DNA of 64,000 bases from Thinopyrum elongatum (GCA_011799875.1 CM022301.1:324650929-324714928); one strand, 5' to 3'; shown: positions 22,833 to 34,615, counted from the stretch's first letter. A program made the numbers and translations. The notes: generated by a model not told the origin, from the letters alone.

Positions 22833-24651
22833 GTTGTCCTTCCCAGCTTATCTGTTAAGATTTTGACTATGCCCCCGTGAGGACGTGAAAGCACTCGAAA
22901 AGACTCCTTTATGATGTATCGAGTAACGTTGTACTCCCTTATGCCGCCTCGCTTTTTCTTATTGCGCGCCCACGACCTCTAAGCATTCGATGTAGGATTC
23001 TCGATAATGGGCCACACCGTGGCCGTTTTTTCTCCAGCCACCCTTCCTGGGCGACCATCTTGCGTCTGGAGCTCCCGAGCAAGGGGCGATCATAGCTGGT
23101 ATGCCGGATTGCGATGCCCAGCAAGGCCAGGAGATAAGCGCTCCTGAGGTCAAGGGCCGGAAGCGGTACGTGCCCGTTGCCTCGCTCAAGAGCGTCGCGC
23201 GAGGATTCGGACGCCAAGGCCTTGGCGAGGTGTGCGTGTAGGCGGACCCGCAGCCGTTGCGGCCTGGGGTTAGCCCGAGCGTAACACCGTGCCCAGCCCC
23301 CACTCGCGGGACGTGCGGGGGGAGCAACGGGCAAGCACCTCTTCCGACGAAAACAAAATTTCAAGTAGAGAAAAACACTGGAAAAGGAAAGTCCCACCCC
23401 TTTTCAAACAAACACGCGAGAACTTCAAACTTCATTTCCAAAAATGGCAAATTCGGTTACAAAAGAGGGCGAAAAACAGCCGCGTTCGGTGCCTACACTA
23501 GTCTTGCCACCAGCGCGGAGCATGGGGCCTCCACTAGGCGTGGGCATAGTCGTTGTAAGACCGTGTCGTCCGCCAGCACGGAGCATGGGGCCTCCACTAG
23601 GCGTGGGCATAGTCGTTGTAAGACCGTGTCGTCCGCCAGCACGGAGCATCGGGCTTCCACTTGGGCGTTGGCGGGAGCCACCGTGGGGCCGTGGAGCGGC
23701 GCGCTGGGGGACTCCGGGGCGTGTACAACCCCAATCATTATTATTTGAGAGTGTCACGGGTAGAGCCTGGTGCGTCGTGTCTTCAAGACGGGGACCCTGT
23801 CCTCCATCTCCGGCGTGGGGCGATGGCCCTGGCAGGCCCTCCCCCTGGGCTTGAGCATATGGAGGCCCTCCCTGGGAGGACCCGCCTCAGGACAGGGTCT
23901 CCAACTTCGAGGGTCCGGAGGCGTATGCTGCGGCGGCGGCGGCGGCGCCGCAGTGCCTGCCAGCACCCCGCGGCGGGGGGCGAGCCTTGTCGACGGCCCT
24001 CCTTGAGGAGCACAGGACCTGCCCCCCGCAGGGCATTCCGACGCGCCTCGTCGAATGCCAAGCCTAGTAGGGGATGGGATTTGGCCTCATGCGGGAGGGC
24101 CGCCTTAGCCCCGGAGGTGAGGGGGAATGGGGTCTTGCCGGTGAGCCTGAGTGATCGTGGTGCGGACAAACCACAGCAAGGACTGAAACTCGCCGCGCCG
24201 ACCCCCCACCGTGGGCCTCCGGAGCCTTCTTGAGGCTTCTCGGCTTGTGGTCTCCCGCGACCTTCACGTCAGCACACTGGGCCCGGCCGATGCTTCGTGG
24301 GTGCACCATCAAAACATGATCTGCCTGCACTCCAAGGTTAACACAATATGCTCTGAAGAGAGGGGTTGTACCCGGGGGTTGTCGCTGTAATGACGCGGAT
24401 GGGGGTGCTGCATTGGTTAACAAGGGACCCCAGTCTCACAATGCCTTGAGAGTCTTGATGGCCAAGGCTGGCGGGGATGGCGCATGCGGGCCTTACTTCT
24501 GCCCGCTCCGGCGGACTCGTTCATTGGTGACGCACGTGAAGTGGTGGCGACATGCCCGCTCGTGATGTCGCCTGCTTTTTATCCGTGCGCCTGTGCCTGA
24601 GATCAGCCTCCGGGCCCCCTTGCCCTGTTGTTCACTGCCGCTGCCATCGGA
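22833..24651. repeat. Interior of B without a recognisable gene
   Basis: Scattered frames on both strands but no domain. It contains the 63-bp tandem repeat at 23512-23661 and a short GGCGGC run near 23930-23945. The pol region expected here in an autonomous element is absent. Confidence 0.5.
23512..23661. repeat. 63-bp tandem repeat in B
   Basis: CATGGGGCCTCCACTAGGCG occurs at 23521 and 23584, and a diverged third copy (CATCGGGCTTCCACT) at 23647, each 63 bp apart. Being 21 codons long it keeps frames open and gives repeated RPPARSMGPPLGVG-like peptides on one strand. Confidence 0.85.
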
Positions 24652-25020
24652 TCACCCCGGCCAAGAGGCGGCCCGCCGTGGTGCCTCCCGCGGAGGGCTG
24701 CTTGCCTTGATAGAAATCCGTGGAGGCATCTCTCGGGCCTCTAGGGGCATCCCGCCGGCGACCTCGCCACTGCGGGTATCCTCAGGTCCTCCCCAGGAGG
24801 ACGAGAAGAAGCAGCAAGGGCATGTGCGGGTGCGGGGCCGCAACGCAGGTGGGAGGCGAAAAGGTTCCACGCCCCCGCAAGCGGCGTCTAGCAGCTCAGC
24901 GATCCTGTTGATCCAAGCATCATAGCCATCACTGGCGGGACGGTAACGCAACAGCTCACGCGCCACAAGGAGCGTGGCCTGCGCGTCTGTTAGCCCACGA
25001 TGAGTGCGGGGAAGCAACAC
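24652..25020 (-). pseudogene. gag remnant of element B
   Basis: The minus-strand frame contains LTDAQATLLVARELLRYRPA followed by YDAWINRIAELLDAA, a pattern I recognise from N-terminal gag regions of grass Tat-type Gypsy elements. It lies about 300 bp downstream of the PBS in the sense direction, where gag should begin. Upstream sequence on the same strand (to 25304) is in other frames, and the frame stops before any zinc knuckle, so this is a short broken piece. Confidence 0.45.
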
Positions 25021-25284
25021 CGCATCAGGGCCGAAAGAGGGCGTGGCGGTGCGGTCGCTGCGCCGTGCGAAGAGTGGGGTTGATGGATTCCCTCGCCGAT
25101 GAGGGGCAGCACTAGTAACCGCATTAGCCGAGGGGGAATGGTGCGGCTAGTGGCACCTCGGCTGAAGGGTGCCGCCATGGCGACGTGAGCGGCCCAACGC
25201 TCGGCGGGAGCCCGGCAAGCTTTCAACATGAACGCGATGGGGCGGGCCAGAGCGTGGTCGGTGAGGAGGCGGAGCTGTGACACG

Positions 25285-25304
25285 CCCCTACCTGGCGCGC
25301 CAAA
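25285..25304 (-). other. Primer-binding site of B
   Basis: On the minus strand TTTGGCGCGCCAGGTAGGGG lies directly after the LTR end CTGACA. Its position next to the LTR fixes B's orientation. Confidence 0.75.
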
Positions 25305-26197
25305 TGTCAGATTCAGGGCCCCGTAGACCCAAGAAGGTTCGAACTCTGGGGCGTGTGCGAAGATCTCAACCAGCTCAAGTCTCAAGCTCACCACCCCACA
25401 GCCTAGCCTCTCTGAGTTCGCGCGAGTGGGGAAGAAGAAGATGAACACGGCAGTTTACCCAGGTTCGGGCCACCTTGCGGTGTAAAACCCTACTCCTGCT
25501 TTGTGATGGATTGGCCTCACGAGGAGGCTGAGGATGAACTAGTACAGTGGATGAGCGACCTCGCGAGTGCTCAAGTGATGTGGGTGGAGTGGTCAAGGGT
25601 CCGATCCGGGGATCCTCCTCTACGGTGGTGGCTAGCCTATACTTATAGTGGCCTTGGTCCTCTTCCTAAAACTTAGGTGGGAAGGGATCCCACAATGACC
25701 AATTTGAAAGGGGACAAGAAGTACATCTAATCCAGACGAAAGGTACTCTTCGCCTGCAAAGCTTCTGGTCATGAAGCAAAGGTGGGCTCGGTGATGACAT
25801 CCGTCCTTCCGAGCTCATAGTCTTAGTCTTGTTGCACCGAAATCGAAAGCTTTTAGGGATTCCTTGGGAACCCGCGTCTGTCCTTGCTCCCCTAGCACCA
25901 AAGGGGAAACTGTCTCCTCTGCGCCCACTAGCGCCCGCCTGGCTTCAGTCATCATGGCTTGCGTCATCGCAGCCTTGTGAGGCTGGGTACCTGCATAGAA
26001 GTCTCCGCCCCTTGGGAGGCAGCCTAGGGAGGCCGCTCCTTTGGAGGTCTTGGTGTCATTCGCCTCGCGAGGCTTGGGCCCTCATGAGGGTCTTGTCTTG
26101 GAGTTGTTGTAGCTGGGCCGTACAAGGCCGTCGATGGGCCCACGCACTGGGCCACAGGCAGGCAGATCTGGGTACCCCCGATCCTAGAACGCCGACA
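25305..26197 (-). repeat. Right LTR of B (5' LTR in element orientation)
   Basis: 893 bp, starting TGTCAGATTCAGGGCC and ending CGCCGACA on the plus strand, uninterrupted. It shows what the split left LTR looked like before C entered. Confidence 0.9.
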
Positions 26198-26202
26198 CCA
26201 AC

Positions 26203-26708
26203 ATATCTACAATTTTTTATTGTTCCATGCTATTATATTATCCTTGTTGGATGTTTTATATGCAATAATATGCTATTTTATATCATTTTTTGGGGCTAAC
26301 CTATTAACCTAGTGCCCAGTGCCAGTTGCTGTTGTTCCTTGTTTTTGTCTTTTACAGTAAATCAATACCAAACGGAGTCCAAACGGAATGAAACTTTTTG
26401 AGGATTTTTCTTGGTCCAGAAGACAACCACTTAGCTTCAGGAGGAGGCCAGAGGAGCCACGAGAGGGCCACAAGCCCTAGAGGCGCGCCCCGAGGGGGTT
26501 GCCCCAAGGCTTATGGGCCCCTCGGGACCCCCTAACCCTTATTCCAGCTCCATAAATCCCAAATATTCCCCGTATGCCAGAGGGAACACAAAAAATACTT
26601 TTCCACCGCCACAAGCTTCTGGGAACTAGGTTAATAGGTTAGGGAAGAATTTCCACCGCCACAAGCTCAAGAAGTAGCAGGAAGAATTTCTGGCGCCATT
26701 GCCAGGGA
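26203..26708 (+). repeat. Remainder of A 5' LTR and its primer-binding site
   Basis: Continues the LTR begun at 8153. It contains a 50-bp-spaced direct repeat of TTCCACCGCCACAAGCT (26601 and 26651). TGGCGCCATTGCCAGG at 26691-26706 is the Asp-type PBS that follows the LTR. The LTR total (about 500 bp) is short for its group, so an internal deletion is likely. Confidence 0.65.
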
Positions 26709-26944
26709 AGTTCTACATCAAGCCTATACCAAGTACCTATCATAAACTCTCATCTCTTGCACTTACATTATTTTACATTTGCCTCTCGTTTTCCTCTCCC
26801 CCACTTCTAAAACATTTTCAGAAAAACACAAAAATATTTGCCTTTTTTGCCCTTTTTTGTTTTGCCTTTATGTCTTACTTGGTTTGTTTGCTTGTTTGCT
26901 TGGCATAATTGCATATTTATTCCAAATTAGAAAGCAAAAGGTTT

Positions 26945-27574
26945 ATGGATCTTCATGCACTTGCTAATATTTTTAAAAGATCCAACTATGATGAACCAAT
27001 TACTAGTGAGTTGAGTGCACTAGAGTATCTTTATGAAGTTTTGCTTGAAATTCGTGAATCTGAAAATTGTGATGAAGTGCTAAAAGAGGAAATTTATGAA
27101 GTGATTCACGATAGCTCCTTGAATGAAAAGCATGATTTCAATGGTCTTATTATAAATTCTATTAATGTCAATTGTGCTAATAATATGCAAAACCCCAAGC
27201 TTGGGGATGCTAATATTGCTATGACCACTACTTATTGCAATGACCATGATTGGGGTGATTCTTCTTATGATCTTGAAAATCTATTTAAGCCTCATGATGA
27301 ATATGATATTGATAATAGTGTTTCCAATAATATTGAAAGTGGGTTTGGAAGAGTGTCAACTCTAGGTAATAATGATCCCACTACTTTGGAGATTGATCAA
27401 TCTTATGAAATTTTTGATAAAAGTGGGCTTGGAGAAGTCATGATATTTATGATAATCCCACTATTTTGCAAGAGTGTCAACTTTGCATGCATATGGAACA
27501 ATTATAAAATATTTTATGCGATAGCTATATTGTTGAATTTGAATATGATCCCACATGCAATTATTATGAGATAG
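26945..27574 (+). pseudogene. Element A gag-region ORF
   Basis: Starts MDLHALANIF and runs 209 codons. It is acidic and Asn-rich (ENLFKPHDEYDIDN) with repeated NPKLGD- and STLGNNDPTT-like phrases. I recognise the style from the 5' interior of Triticeae Athila-group elements but no Pfam domain is evident. The frame appears to shift near 27440, after which coding continues in another frame (see 27622). Lies downstream of the A PBS on the same strand. Confidence 0.45.
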
Positions 27575-27621
27575 GAAAATATGGTTGTAGAAATTTTTAT
27601 GTTACTAAATTACCTCTTATT

Positions 27622-27822
27622 ATGTTGAGATTGCTATTGTTTCTTTCTTCTTCCTTGCATATGCTAGTTTTTGCTTGTCTTGATAAATCTTTTCCCTATA
27701 AAATGCCTATGCATAGGAAGTATGTTATACTTAAACTTGTTTTCCACATGCTATATGATGCTCTCTTTGTGCTTCAATTTTTTGTCTTTCATTTGAGCAT
27801 CATTAAAATTATCAACGCCTAG
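27622..27822 (+). pseudogene. Element A hydrophobic ORF fragment
   Basis: 66 residues from an ATG, though the frame is open upstream from about 27560 (NYYEIGKYGCRNFYVTKLPL). Two hydrophobic segments flank a PYKMPMHRKYV stretch, so the product would be membrane-associated. Probably the displaced continuation of the preceding ORF. No function recognised. Confidence 0.4.
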
Positions 27823-30359
27823 CTAAAAGGCTTTAAACAAAAGCGCTTGTTGGGAGACAACCCAATATTTTTATTTTATGTTCTTATGATTTTATGCAAT
27901 ATTACCTCTGTAATAATTGTTTTTCAGTGTTTTAGTTAGTGTTTGAACCAAGTAAGACCTTTGGGATGCTTTGGTATATCGTTGATTTGATTTTGCTGAA
28001 AAACAGAAACTTTTGCATCCAGTAGCAGAATTGTTAGAATTCACTGGAGCTTGGAAAAACTCTGAATTGTTTTACACAAGATTGATATATGAATTGCCTA
28101 TGTTTTCCTTATTTATCAGAATTTTTGGAGTTACATAAGTATGACTATAATTCTGGTCTTTACAGACTATTCTGTTTTTGACAGATTCTATTTTTGAGGT
28201 GTTGTTTGCTTATTTTGATGAATCAATGGGTAGTATCGGGGGGTATGAGCCATGGAGAAGTTAGAATACAGTAGATATAATTCAAATATAAAATTAGAAT
28301 GAGTTCAAAACAGTACCTAAAAGTGGAGATTTGTTTTATCATCCTAACGGATCTCACGAGTTTTTTTTGTTGAGTTTTGTGTTGTGAACTTTTCTAGTTT
28401 TGGGTAAAGTCTTGATGGACTACGGAATAAGGAGTGTCAAGAGCCTAAGCTTGGGGATGCCAAAGGCACCCCAAGGTAATATTCAAGGACAACCAAGCAT
28501 CTAAGTTTGGGGATGCCCCGGAAGGCATCCCCTCTTTTGTCTTCAATCCATCGGTAAAATTACTTGAGTCTATATTTTTATTCACCACATGATATGTGTT
28601 TTGCTTGGAGCGTCTTGTATTATTTGAGTCTTTGCTTTTTAGTTTGCCACAATCTTCCTTGCTGTACACACCTTTTGAGAGGGATACACATTAATCGTGA
28701 ATTTATTAGAATATTCTATGTGCTTCACTTATATCTTTTGAGCTAGGTAGTTGCTCTAGTGCTTCACTTATATCTTTTTAGAGCATGTCGGTGGTTTTAT
28801 TTTGAAGAAATTGATGAAATCTCATGATTCACTTATATTATTTTGAGAGTCTTAAAAATATTATGGCACTTTTCTTAGGTTATGAATTTGGTCCTAATAT
28901 GATGGGTATTCAAGAGGGATATAATAAAAACTTCCATGAAGATCATTGAATATATGAGAAGATTGATTCCTTGCATTTGTTTTGAGATATGAAGATGGTA
29001 ATATTAGAGTCATGCTAGTTGGTAATTGTGGATTAGTAAGAATATTTGTGTTAAGGTTTGTGATTCCTGAAGCATGCATGTATGGTCTCTCGTTATGCGA
29101 TGAAGTTAGAGCATGATTTATTTTTGATTGTCTTCCTTATGAGTGGCGGCCGGGGACGAGCGATCGTCTTTTGCTACCAATCTATCCCCCTAGGAGCATG
29201 CGTATTAGTACTTTGTTTTTAGGGCTAATAAATTTTTGCAATAAGTATGTGAGTTCTTTATGACTAATGTTGAGTCCATGGATTATACGCACTCTCAGCC
29301 TTCCATCATTGCTAGCATCTTCGGTACCGTGCATTGCCCTTTCTCACCCTGAGATTTGGTGCAAACTTCGCCGGTGCATCCAAACCCCGTGATATGATGC
29401 ACTTTTCACACATAAGCCACCTTATATCTTCCTCAAAACAGCCACCATACCTACCTATTATGGCATTTCCATAGCCATTCCGAGATATATTGCTATGAAA
29501 CTTCCACTGTTCCGTTTATTATGACACACACCATCATTGTCATATTGCTTTGCATGATCATATAGTTGGCATAGTATTTGTGGCTTGGCCACCTTTCATA
29601 TTATTTATACATGTCACGCTAGATTATTGCACATCCCGGTAGACCGCCGGAGGCATTCATGTAGAGTCATATCTTTGTTGTAGTATCGAGTTGTAATTCT
29701 TGAGTTGTAAGTAAATAAAAGTGTGATGATCACCATTATTAGAGAATTGTCCCATATGAGGAAAGTATGATGGAGACTATGATTCCCCCACAAGTCGGGA
29801 TGAGCCTCCGGACTTAAAAGAAAAAAAGAGGCCAAAGAGCCCGAAAAGAAAAAGGAAAAAAAGAGCCCAAAGGGCCCAAAATAAAAAAAAGAAGGAAAAA
29901 AGGAAGAAGAAAAAAATGAAGTGAGAGAAAAAGAGAGAAGGGACAATGTTACTATCCTTTTACACACTTGTGCTTCAAAGTAGCACCATGTTCTTCATAT
30001 GGAGAGTCTCCTACTTTGTCACTTTCATATATTACTAATGGGAATTTTTCATTATAGAACTTGGCTTGTATATTCCAATGATGGGCTTCCTCAAATTGCC
30101 CTAGGTCTTCGTGAGCAAGCGAGTTCGATGCACACCCACTTAGTTTTCTTTTGAGCTTTCATACACTTATAGCTCTAGTGCATCCATTGCAATGTAATCC
30201 CTACTCCTTGCATTCACATCAATTGAGGGGCATCTCCATAGACCATTGATTAGCCTCGTCAATGTGAGACTTTCTCTTTTTTTTGTCTTCTCCACACAAC
30301 CTCCACCATCATATTCTATTCCACCCATAGTGTTATATCCATGGCTCACACTCATGTAT
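27823..30359 (+). repeat. Interior of A without a recognisable gene
   Basis: AT-rich. A short direct repeat AAGCTTGGGGATGCC / AAGTTTGGGGATGCC occurs at about 28447 and 28505. A purine-only-like tract (A/G with few pyrimidines) covers 29817-29943. It ends at the insertion of element D (candidate target tgtat, 30355-30359). Confidence 0.5.
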
Positions 30360-31185
30360 TGTTAGGGGGATGACCCCCCGGTAGGCAACAGAACCCGGAT
30401 CCCCTTTTAAAACATCAGGGCGGCGGTCACCCCTCAACCTTGGCAAGGCGCTAGCTGGCTTCCCAACGCGAGTCGACTCGTCATGCCAAACCGGCTGGCC
30501 GGCTGGTCGCGGCCGGGTAGCCATGGGTCAGCACCCGTCCCATCCGCACGTGCGACAAGACAACTCCCCACGATGGGTGAGTGTGGCAACAGTGCTCTAC
30601 CTACCCGCGCTGACCGATGCAGGCATGGCAACAGCATTTCCTCGTACCGCTGACCGAGGCGGATGGCGACCGGGCAACGCGGCACTATAGCTGAGCTGGC
30701 CCAACCACTCCGTGACGCAAGACGAGACAGGGCAGAATGCCATCCGGGGGGTCCCAGTGCCAGCTCCAAGACGGTGACACCAGGGCCCCACGCCCCTGTA
30801 ACATTACCAGTGTATCCCGGGGGGCCAGCCTATAAGACCCCCTCGGTGCCCCTCCATGCAGAGGGTCGCTCGATCCCCAGTTCACTCCACTAACTTAGCA
30901 ACACCACACCCCACACAACACTCACCACACCCCAGGCAAGGCAGAGGACCATCTCCCTCTTCCCCTTAGCCCCAAATAGCTCCAGGAGCAACCTTGTAGC
31001 CCTTGTGCTTTCATACTGTATTCGACAGGACTAGGTGCGTTACCTCTCCGGAGGGCCCCGAACCTGGGTATGTCGTGTGTCCCTCACCCGCGCGTGCCAA
31101 CCTTGCTTCCAGAGCCCACCGACGTCCTCCTGTAGCCCCCCACTTTACGCCATCCCAAGGCATCTGCCGTGAGATCACCACGATA
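30360..31185 (+). repeat. 5' LTR of D
   Basis: 826 bp. A TATA-like box TATAAGACC lies at 30831-30839, about 355 bp before the LTR end. The end reads CACGATA, where a CA terminus is expected, consistent with one C to T change. Confidence 0.75.
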
Positions 31186-31463
31186 GTTGGCGCCCACCGT
31201 GGGGCTGCTCGCGGCGTTGGCCGGAGTCAAGTTTTGGACGAGGCCCTTCACCAGCTTCGGCAAGCGCATCACGCACGGTGTGGTTCCCGCATCTGGCGTG
31301 GGCACCGCTGGCCCTGCTGCCGGCTCTGTCGTCCCCTTCGGCATGTTCCACACCTTCATCGCGCTTGTCCCTGACGTTTTTCCAGGCAAGGTGTACGACA
31401 TCACCGACTCTCCTATCCCTCTTGGCTGCGCCATCTCCAGCGACGTCGAGGACCTCTACACAC

Positions 31464-33054
31464 ATGGAGGTACTAGTCACCGGCTCCAGCTCCGCCAGCT
31501 CGGGGGCCAAGGTGAATGCTGCTGCGGTAGCGGCTTGTGCGGGCCAGTCCCACCCTCTGCGCGTGATGCTGCACACCCTGCGCACCCCCTTCGTCCCTGA
31601 CGCCGACCCGGTCGTGGCTGCGGCTCAGCTGAACAAGGAGCGACAACGCTTGTTAGACGAAGCCACTGCTCTCGTTGCAGAGCGGCGCCGGGTGGAGTCC
31701 TCTAGGCGTGAGTATGACGCTGATCACGGTCTCACACCGGCTAGCCCCGAGCCCAGCCGGGTGGTTGAGGTACGGCGCCAACAGTCGCGCGCTCCGTGCG
31801 AACCCCCCTCCCCCGTCTACTACACCCCCGTTAAGAAAATGCGCGTCGTGGAAGCGGCCATGGCAGATATCGAGTTCCTAGAGGGCGAGGAGCGGCTCCA
31901 GCAGCAACAACACGTTCGCGAGCTCGTCACAGCTGCCAATCGGCAGCAGAACCCCCCGTGCCGGATCGGCTCGCGACCTCTGCCTTGTACGACCCGAAGA
32001 ACCCGTTGGCTCACGCAGCAAGCCTCTTCTCCGCACCCGGATGCCAGCCACTCTGGCGGGCGTCGGGGAAGCCGGGGCCGGCGCAACCGCCCCTTGACAA
32101 TCGACGACAGCCAGTACGACGAGCCGGCTGCTGACGATCAGCCCCGGCCGGATGCGCCGCGGCAGCCGACCAGATGTGCGTGCGCTGTGGCAGCCAACGT
32201 ACCCCCTCCATGCACGCGCTCCCGCGGCCAGCTGGTTGGGGCCGCGCGACATCGACGACACCGACGCCTGCCACCGTCTTGACTAGCTAGCTCGCTCCCT
32301 TGAGGTGGAAGAGGAGAGCTCAGTTGGGCCGGCGTGCTTCAGATCCCGCATCTGTGGCGAGCCCTTCCCCAAAGGGTTCACGCTGCCACGCGACACCCCC
32401 AAGAACAATGGCACCGCCAAGCCAGAAGACTGGCTCATCGACTACACCACCGCCATCGGCATCGCGGGCGGCAACCGGCGCCTGGCCATGTGCTACGCGC
32501 CCCTAATGCTGCAAGGCTCCGCGTGCACTTGGATGAACAGCCTCCCAGCCGGCAGCATCAACTCGTGGCTCAAGTTTGACGACCGGGCGTTCGTCCACAA
32601 CTTCACTGGCACTTACAAGCATCTCAGTCGGCCTCGTCAGCTCGCCATGTGCGTTCAGGGGCCGAACGAATCTGCCCATGACTACCTCACGCGCTGGACC
32701 GAGTTGCGCAACAGCTGCGAGGGGGTCCATGAGGTTCAAGCCATCCAGTACTTCATCGACGGGTGCCGAGATGGCACCCTGCTCAAGCACAAACTTGTGT
32801 GCTCCGAGCCGGCCACCATGGCCGTGCTCATGGCCACGACAGACAAGTACGCCACGGCTGACTCCACCATGAAGGTCCAGGTCCGGCTGGACGAAGCCGG
32901 CAAAGCCCTGCCACCGCCTCCCGTCACCCCGCGGCCAGCTGGCGATGGCGGCCAGCGCCAGCAAGACAACAACAACAACAGCGGCAAGCGCAAGGGTGAG
33001 CAGTCGGCTCCCCGATACGACAACCGCCTGGTAGCCGCCACTGAGGAAGTTTAG
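31464..33054 (+). pseudogene. gag of element D, frame broken
   Basis: The first frame from the ATG at 31464 (MEVLVTGSSS) includes a helical Q/E-rich segment (LNKERQRLLDEATALVAERR) and runs to 32282. It switches frame near 31975, since SALYDPKNPLAHAASLFS is read in another frame. The retrotransposon gag core is at 32305-33054: DWLIDYTTAIGIAG, then ACTWMNSLPAGSINSW, then FDDRAFVHNFTGTY, matching the Retrotrans_gag family, then a Q/N-rich tail before a stop. No zinc knuckle is seen before the stop. It would package element RNA in virus-like particles if intact; here it is frameshifted. Confidence 0.7.
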
Positions 33055-33393
33055 CCGGACAAGCAAGCAGACACTCGGCACCAGCGAACTAGCAAGTCCA
33101 CCTGGCTGCTTAGCCTCAGCTTTGAGCAGATGCTCGACGCCCCGTGCCGGCACCACAGCGGCGCGAGGCCATCCACACACACGCTCCGGCAGTGCACCTT
33201 CATCCAATGCCTGATGAAGGGCAACTTGCCGCCACCCCACCGCCTCTGCCCGGCGGCGCGGGCCAGCAGCTGCCTCCCCCGCCAGCCGACGCGATGCGCG
33301 ATGAGCCCTTCCCCAACCAGAATGCAAGCCACGTTGTCTTCACCAGTGAGGACGGCGACAAGCGCAGCGAGCGTCGTTTCCAGGGCGAGGTGA

Positions 33394-34615
33394 ATGCCGT
33401 GGTCCCCCCAGTACATGCATTGGTCCGACTGCCAGGTCAGCTGGACTCAGGAGGACCACCCGGCCATCATGCCAATGTCGGGTGGCTACGCCCTCGTACT
33501 CGACCCCGTCATCATCGCTGAAAAGCGCACCTGCCGCTTCTCGCGCATCCTCATCAATGGCTGTAGCAGCATCAACATCCTCTACCGTGACACCATGGTC
33601 AAGCTTGGCATCGAGGCCAGGCAGCTGTAGCCAACCCGAACGATCTTTCACGGCATCGTGCCGGGTCTCTGCTGCTCCCCGATCGGCCGGATCCAGCTTG
33701 ACGTCCTATTCAGCACCGCCGGCCACTTCCGGCATGAGCCCATCGGGTTTGAGGTGCTGGACCTGTGCAGCCCATACCACACACTGCTGGGTCACCCAGC
33801 CCTAGCCAAGTTCATGGCGATCCCCCATTACGCCTACCTCAAGATGAAGATACCGGGTCCCAAGGGCCTCATCACCATTGTCGGTGACTACAAGAAGTCC
33901 ATGGAGTGCGCCAAAGCCGGCTCCGCACTGGCCGAGTCGCTGGTCATCGCTGAGGAGAGGTGCCAGCTCGACCGGATCATGGCACTGGCTGGCGAGCGAT
34001 CGACCGTGCTGGCTCCGCCGAAGGAGTCGGCCGGTGAGGCCTCGTTCCAGCCGTCCAAGGACACCAAGAGGGTCCCGCTCAACCCGGCTGACCCCAGCTG
34101 CAGCCAGTACGTCGTTGTGGGCACCCGCCTTAGCAGCAAATAGGAAGGCGAGCTCATCGACTTCCTCCGTAAGAATTGGGATATCTTCGCATGGTCACCC
34201 AAAGACATGCCAGGTGTTCCGAGGAAGTACGATGAGCACAAACTCCACGTCCGCAAGGATGCCAAGCTTGTCCGTCAACCCCTACGCCGCTTTTCGGAGG
34301 AGAAGCGAAGAACCATCGGTGAAGAGATCGCCCAGCTTCTCACTGCCGGCTTCATCATGGAAGTATTCCACCCCGAGTGGCTGGCCAACCCAGTCCTCAT
34401 CCTGAAGAACAACAACACCTGGCGCATGTGTATCGACTACACCAGCCTGAACAAGGCCTGCCCCAAGGACCCTTTTGCCCTGCCGCGGATAGATCAGGAG
34501 ATCGACTCCATGGCCGGCTGCAAGCTCCTGTCCTTCCTGGATGCTTACTCCGGCTACGACCAGATCAAGCTGGACCCGGCTGACGCCCTCAAGACGGCCT
34601 TCATCACACCCTTTG
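33394..34615 (+). pseudogene. pol fragment of D: protease and truncated reverse transcriptase
   Basis: One frame with two amber stops (33628-33630 and 34141-34143). The aspartic protease motif, normally LIDGGSSINILY in this lineage, reads LINGCSSINILY: the catalytic Asp is Asn (codon 33556-33558). RT begins with LLTAGFIMEVFHPEWLANPV, WRMCIDYTSLNKACPKDPFA and FLDAYSGYDQI and stops being recognisable after TAFITPF at 34615. The YxDD catalytic motif is missing. Both stops fall where relatives read Gln. The fragment cannot encode a working polyprotein. Confidence 0.8.

Larger units (their letters stand above)
8168..26197 (-). mobile_element. Element B: non-autonomous Tat-like Gypsy element, minus orientation
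   Basis: Two LTRs match: 8168-8850 plus 19667-19878 (split by element C, 895 bp together) and 25305-26197 (893 bp). Both begin TGTCAGATTCAGG and end GACA on the plus strand. The flanks ccaat (8163-8167) and ccaac (26198-26202) are a near-perfect 5-bp TSD. On the minus strand, TTTGGCGCGCCAGGTAGGGG follows the LTR at 25304 (PBS position) and GGGCCCGGGGGCTAC precedes the LTR at 19878 (PPT), so the element is read right to left. Only a gag remnant lies in sense; no pol is seen. Two large frames on the plus strand are antisense. Confidence 0.85.
8153..30359 (+). mobile_element. Element A: Athila-like Gypsy retrotransposon, 5' part, host of the nest
   Basis: The 5' LTR begins TGATATGTCTCCAA at 8153, is interrupted by element B, and resumes at about 26203 with CATATCTACAATTTTTTATT. 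Reading across the two sides restores a continuous LTR start. The LTR ends just before a primer-binding site TGGCGCCATTGCCAGG (26691), the Asp-tRNA type PBS of Athila-group elements. Interior sequence runs to 30359 and is then interrupted by element D. The remaining interior and the 3' LTR are not in the window. Family name (Sabrina/Fatima type) is an impression from memory of Triticeae elements and not verified. Confidence 0.65.
30360..34615 (+). mobile_element. Element D: Tat-like Gypsy retrotransposon, 5' part
   Basis: The LTR (30360-31185, TGTTAGGGGGATGACC start) is followed by a PBS TGGCGCCCACCGTGGGG (31188-31204), a gag region and a protease/RT region. It is truncated in the RT domain at 34615, where CACTA-2 begins. 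The rest of pol and the 3' LTR do not appear anywhere to the right in this window. It inserted into the interior of A. Confidence 0.8.
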
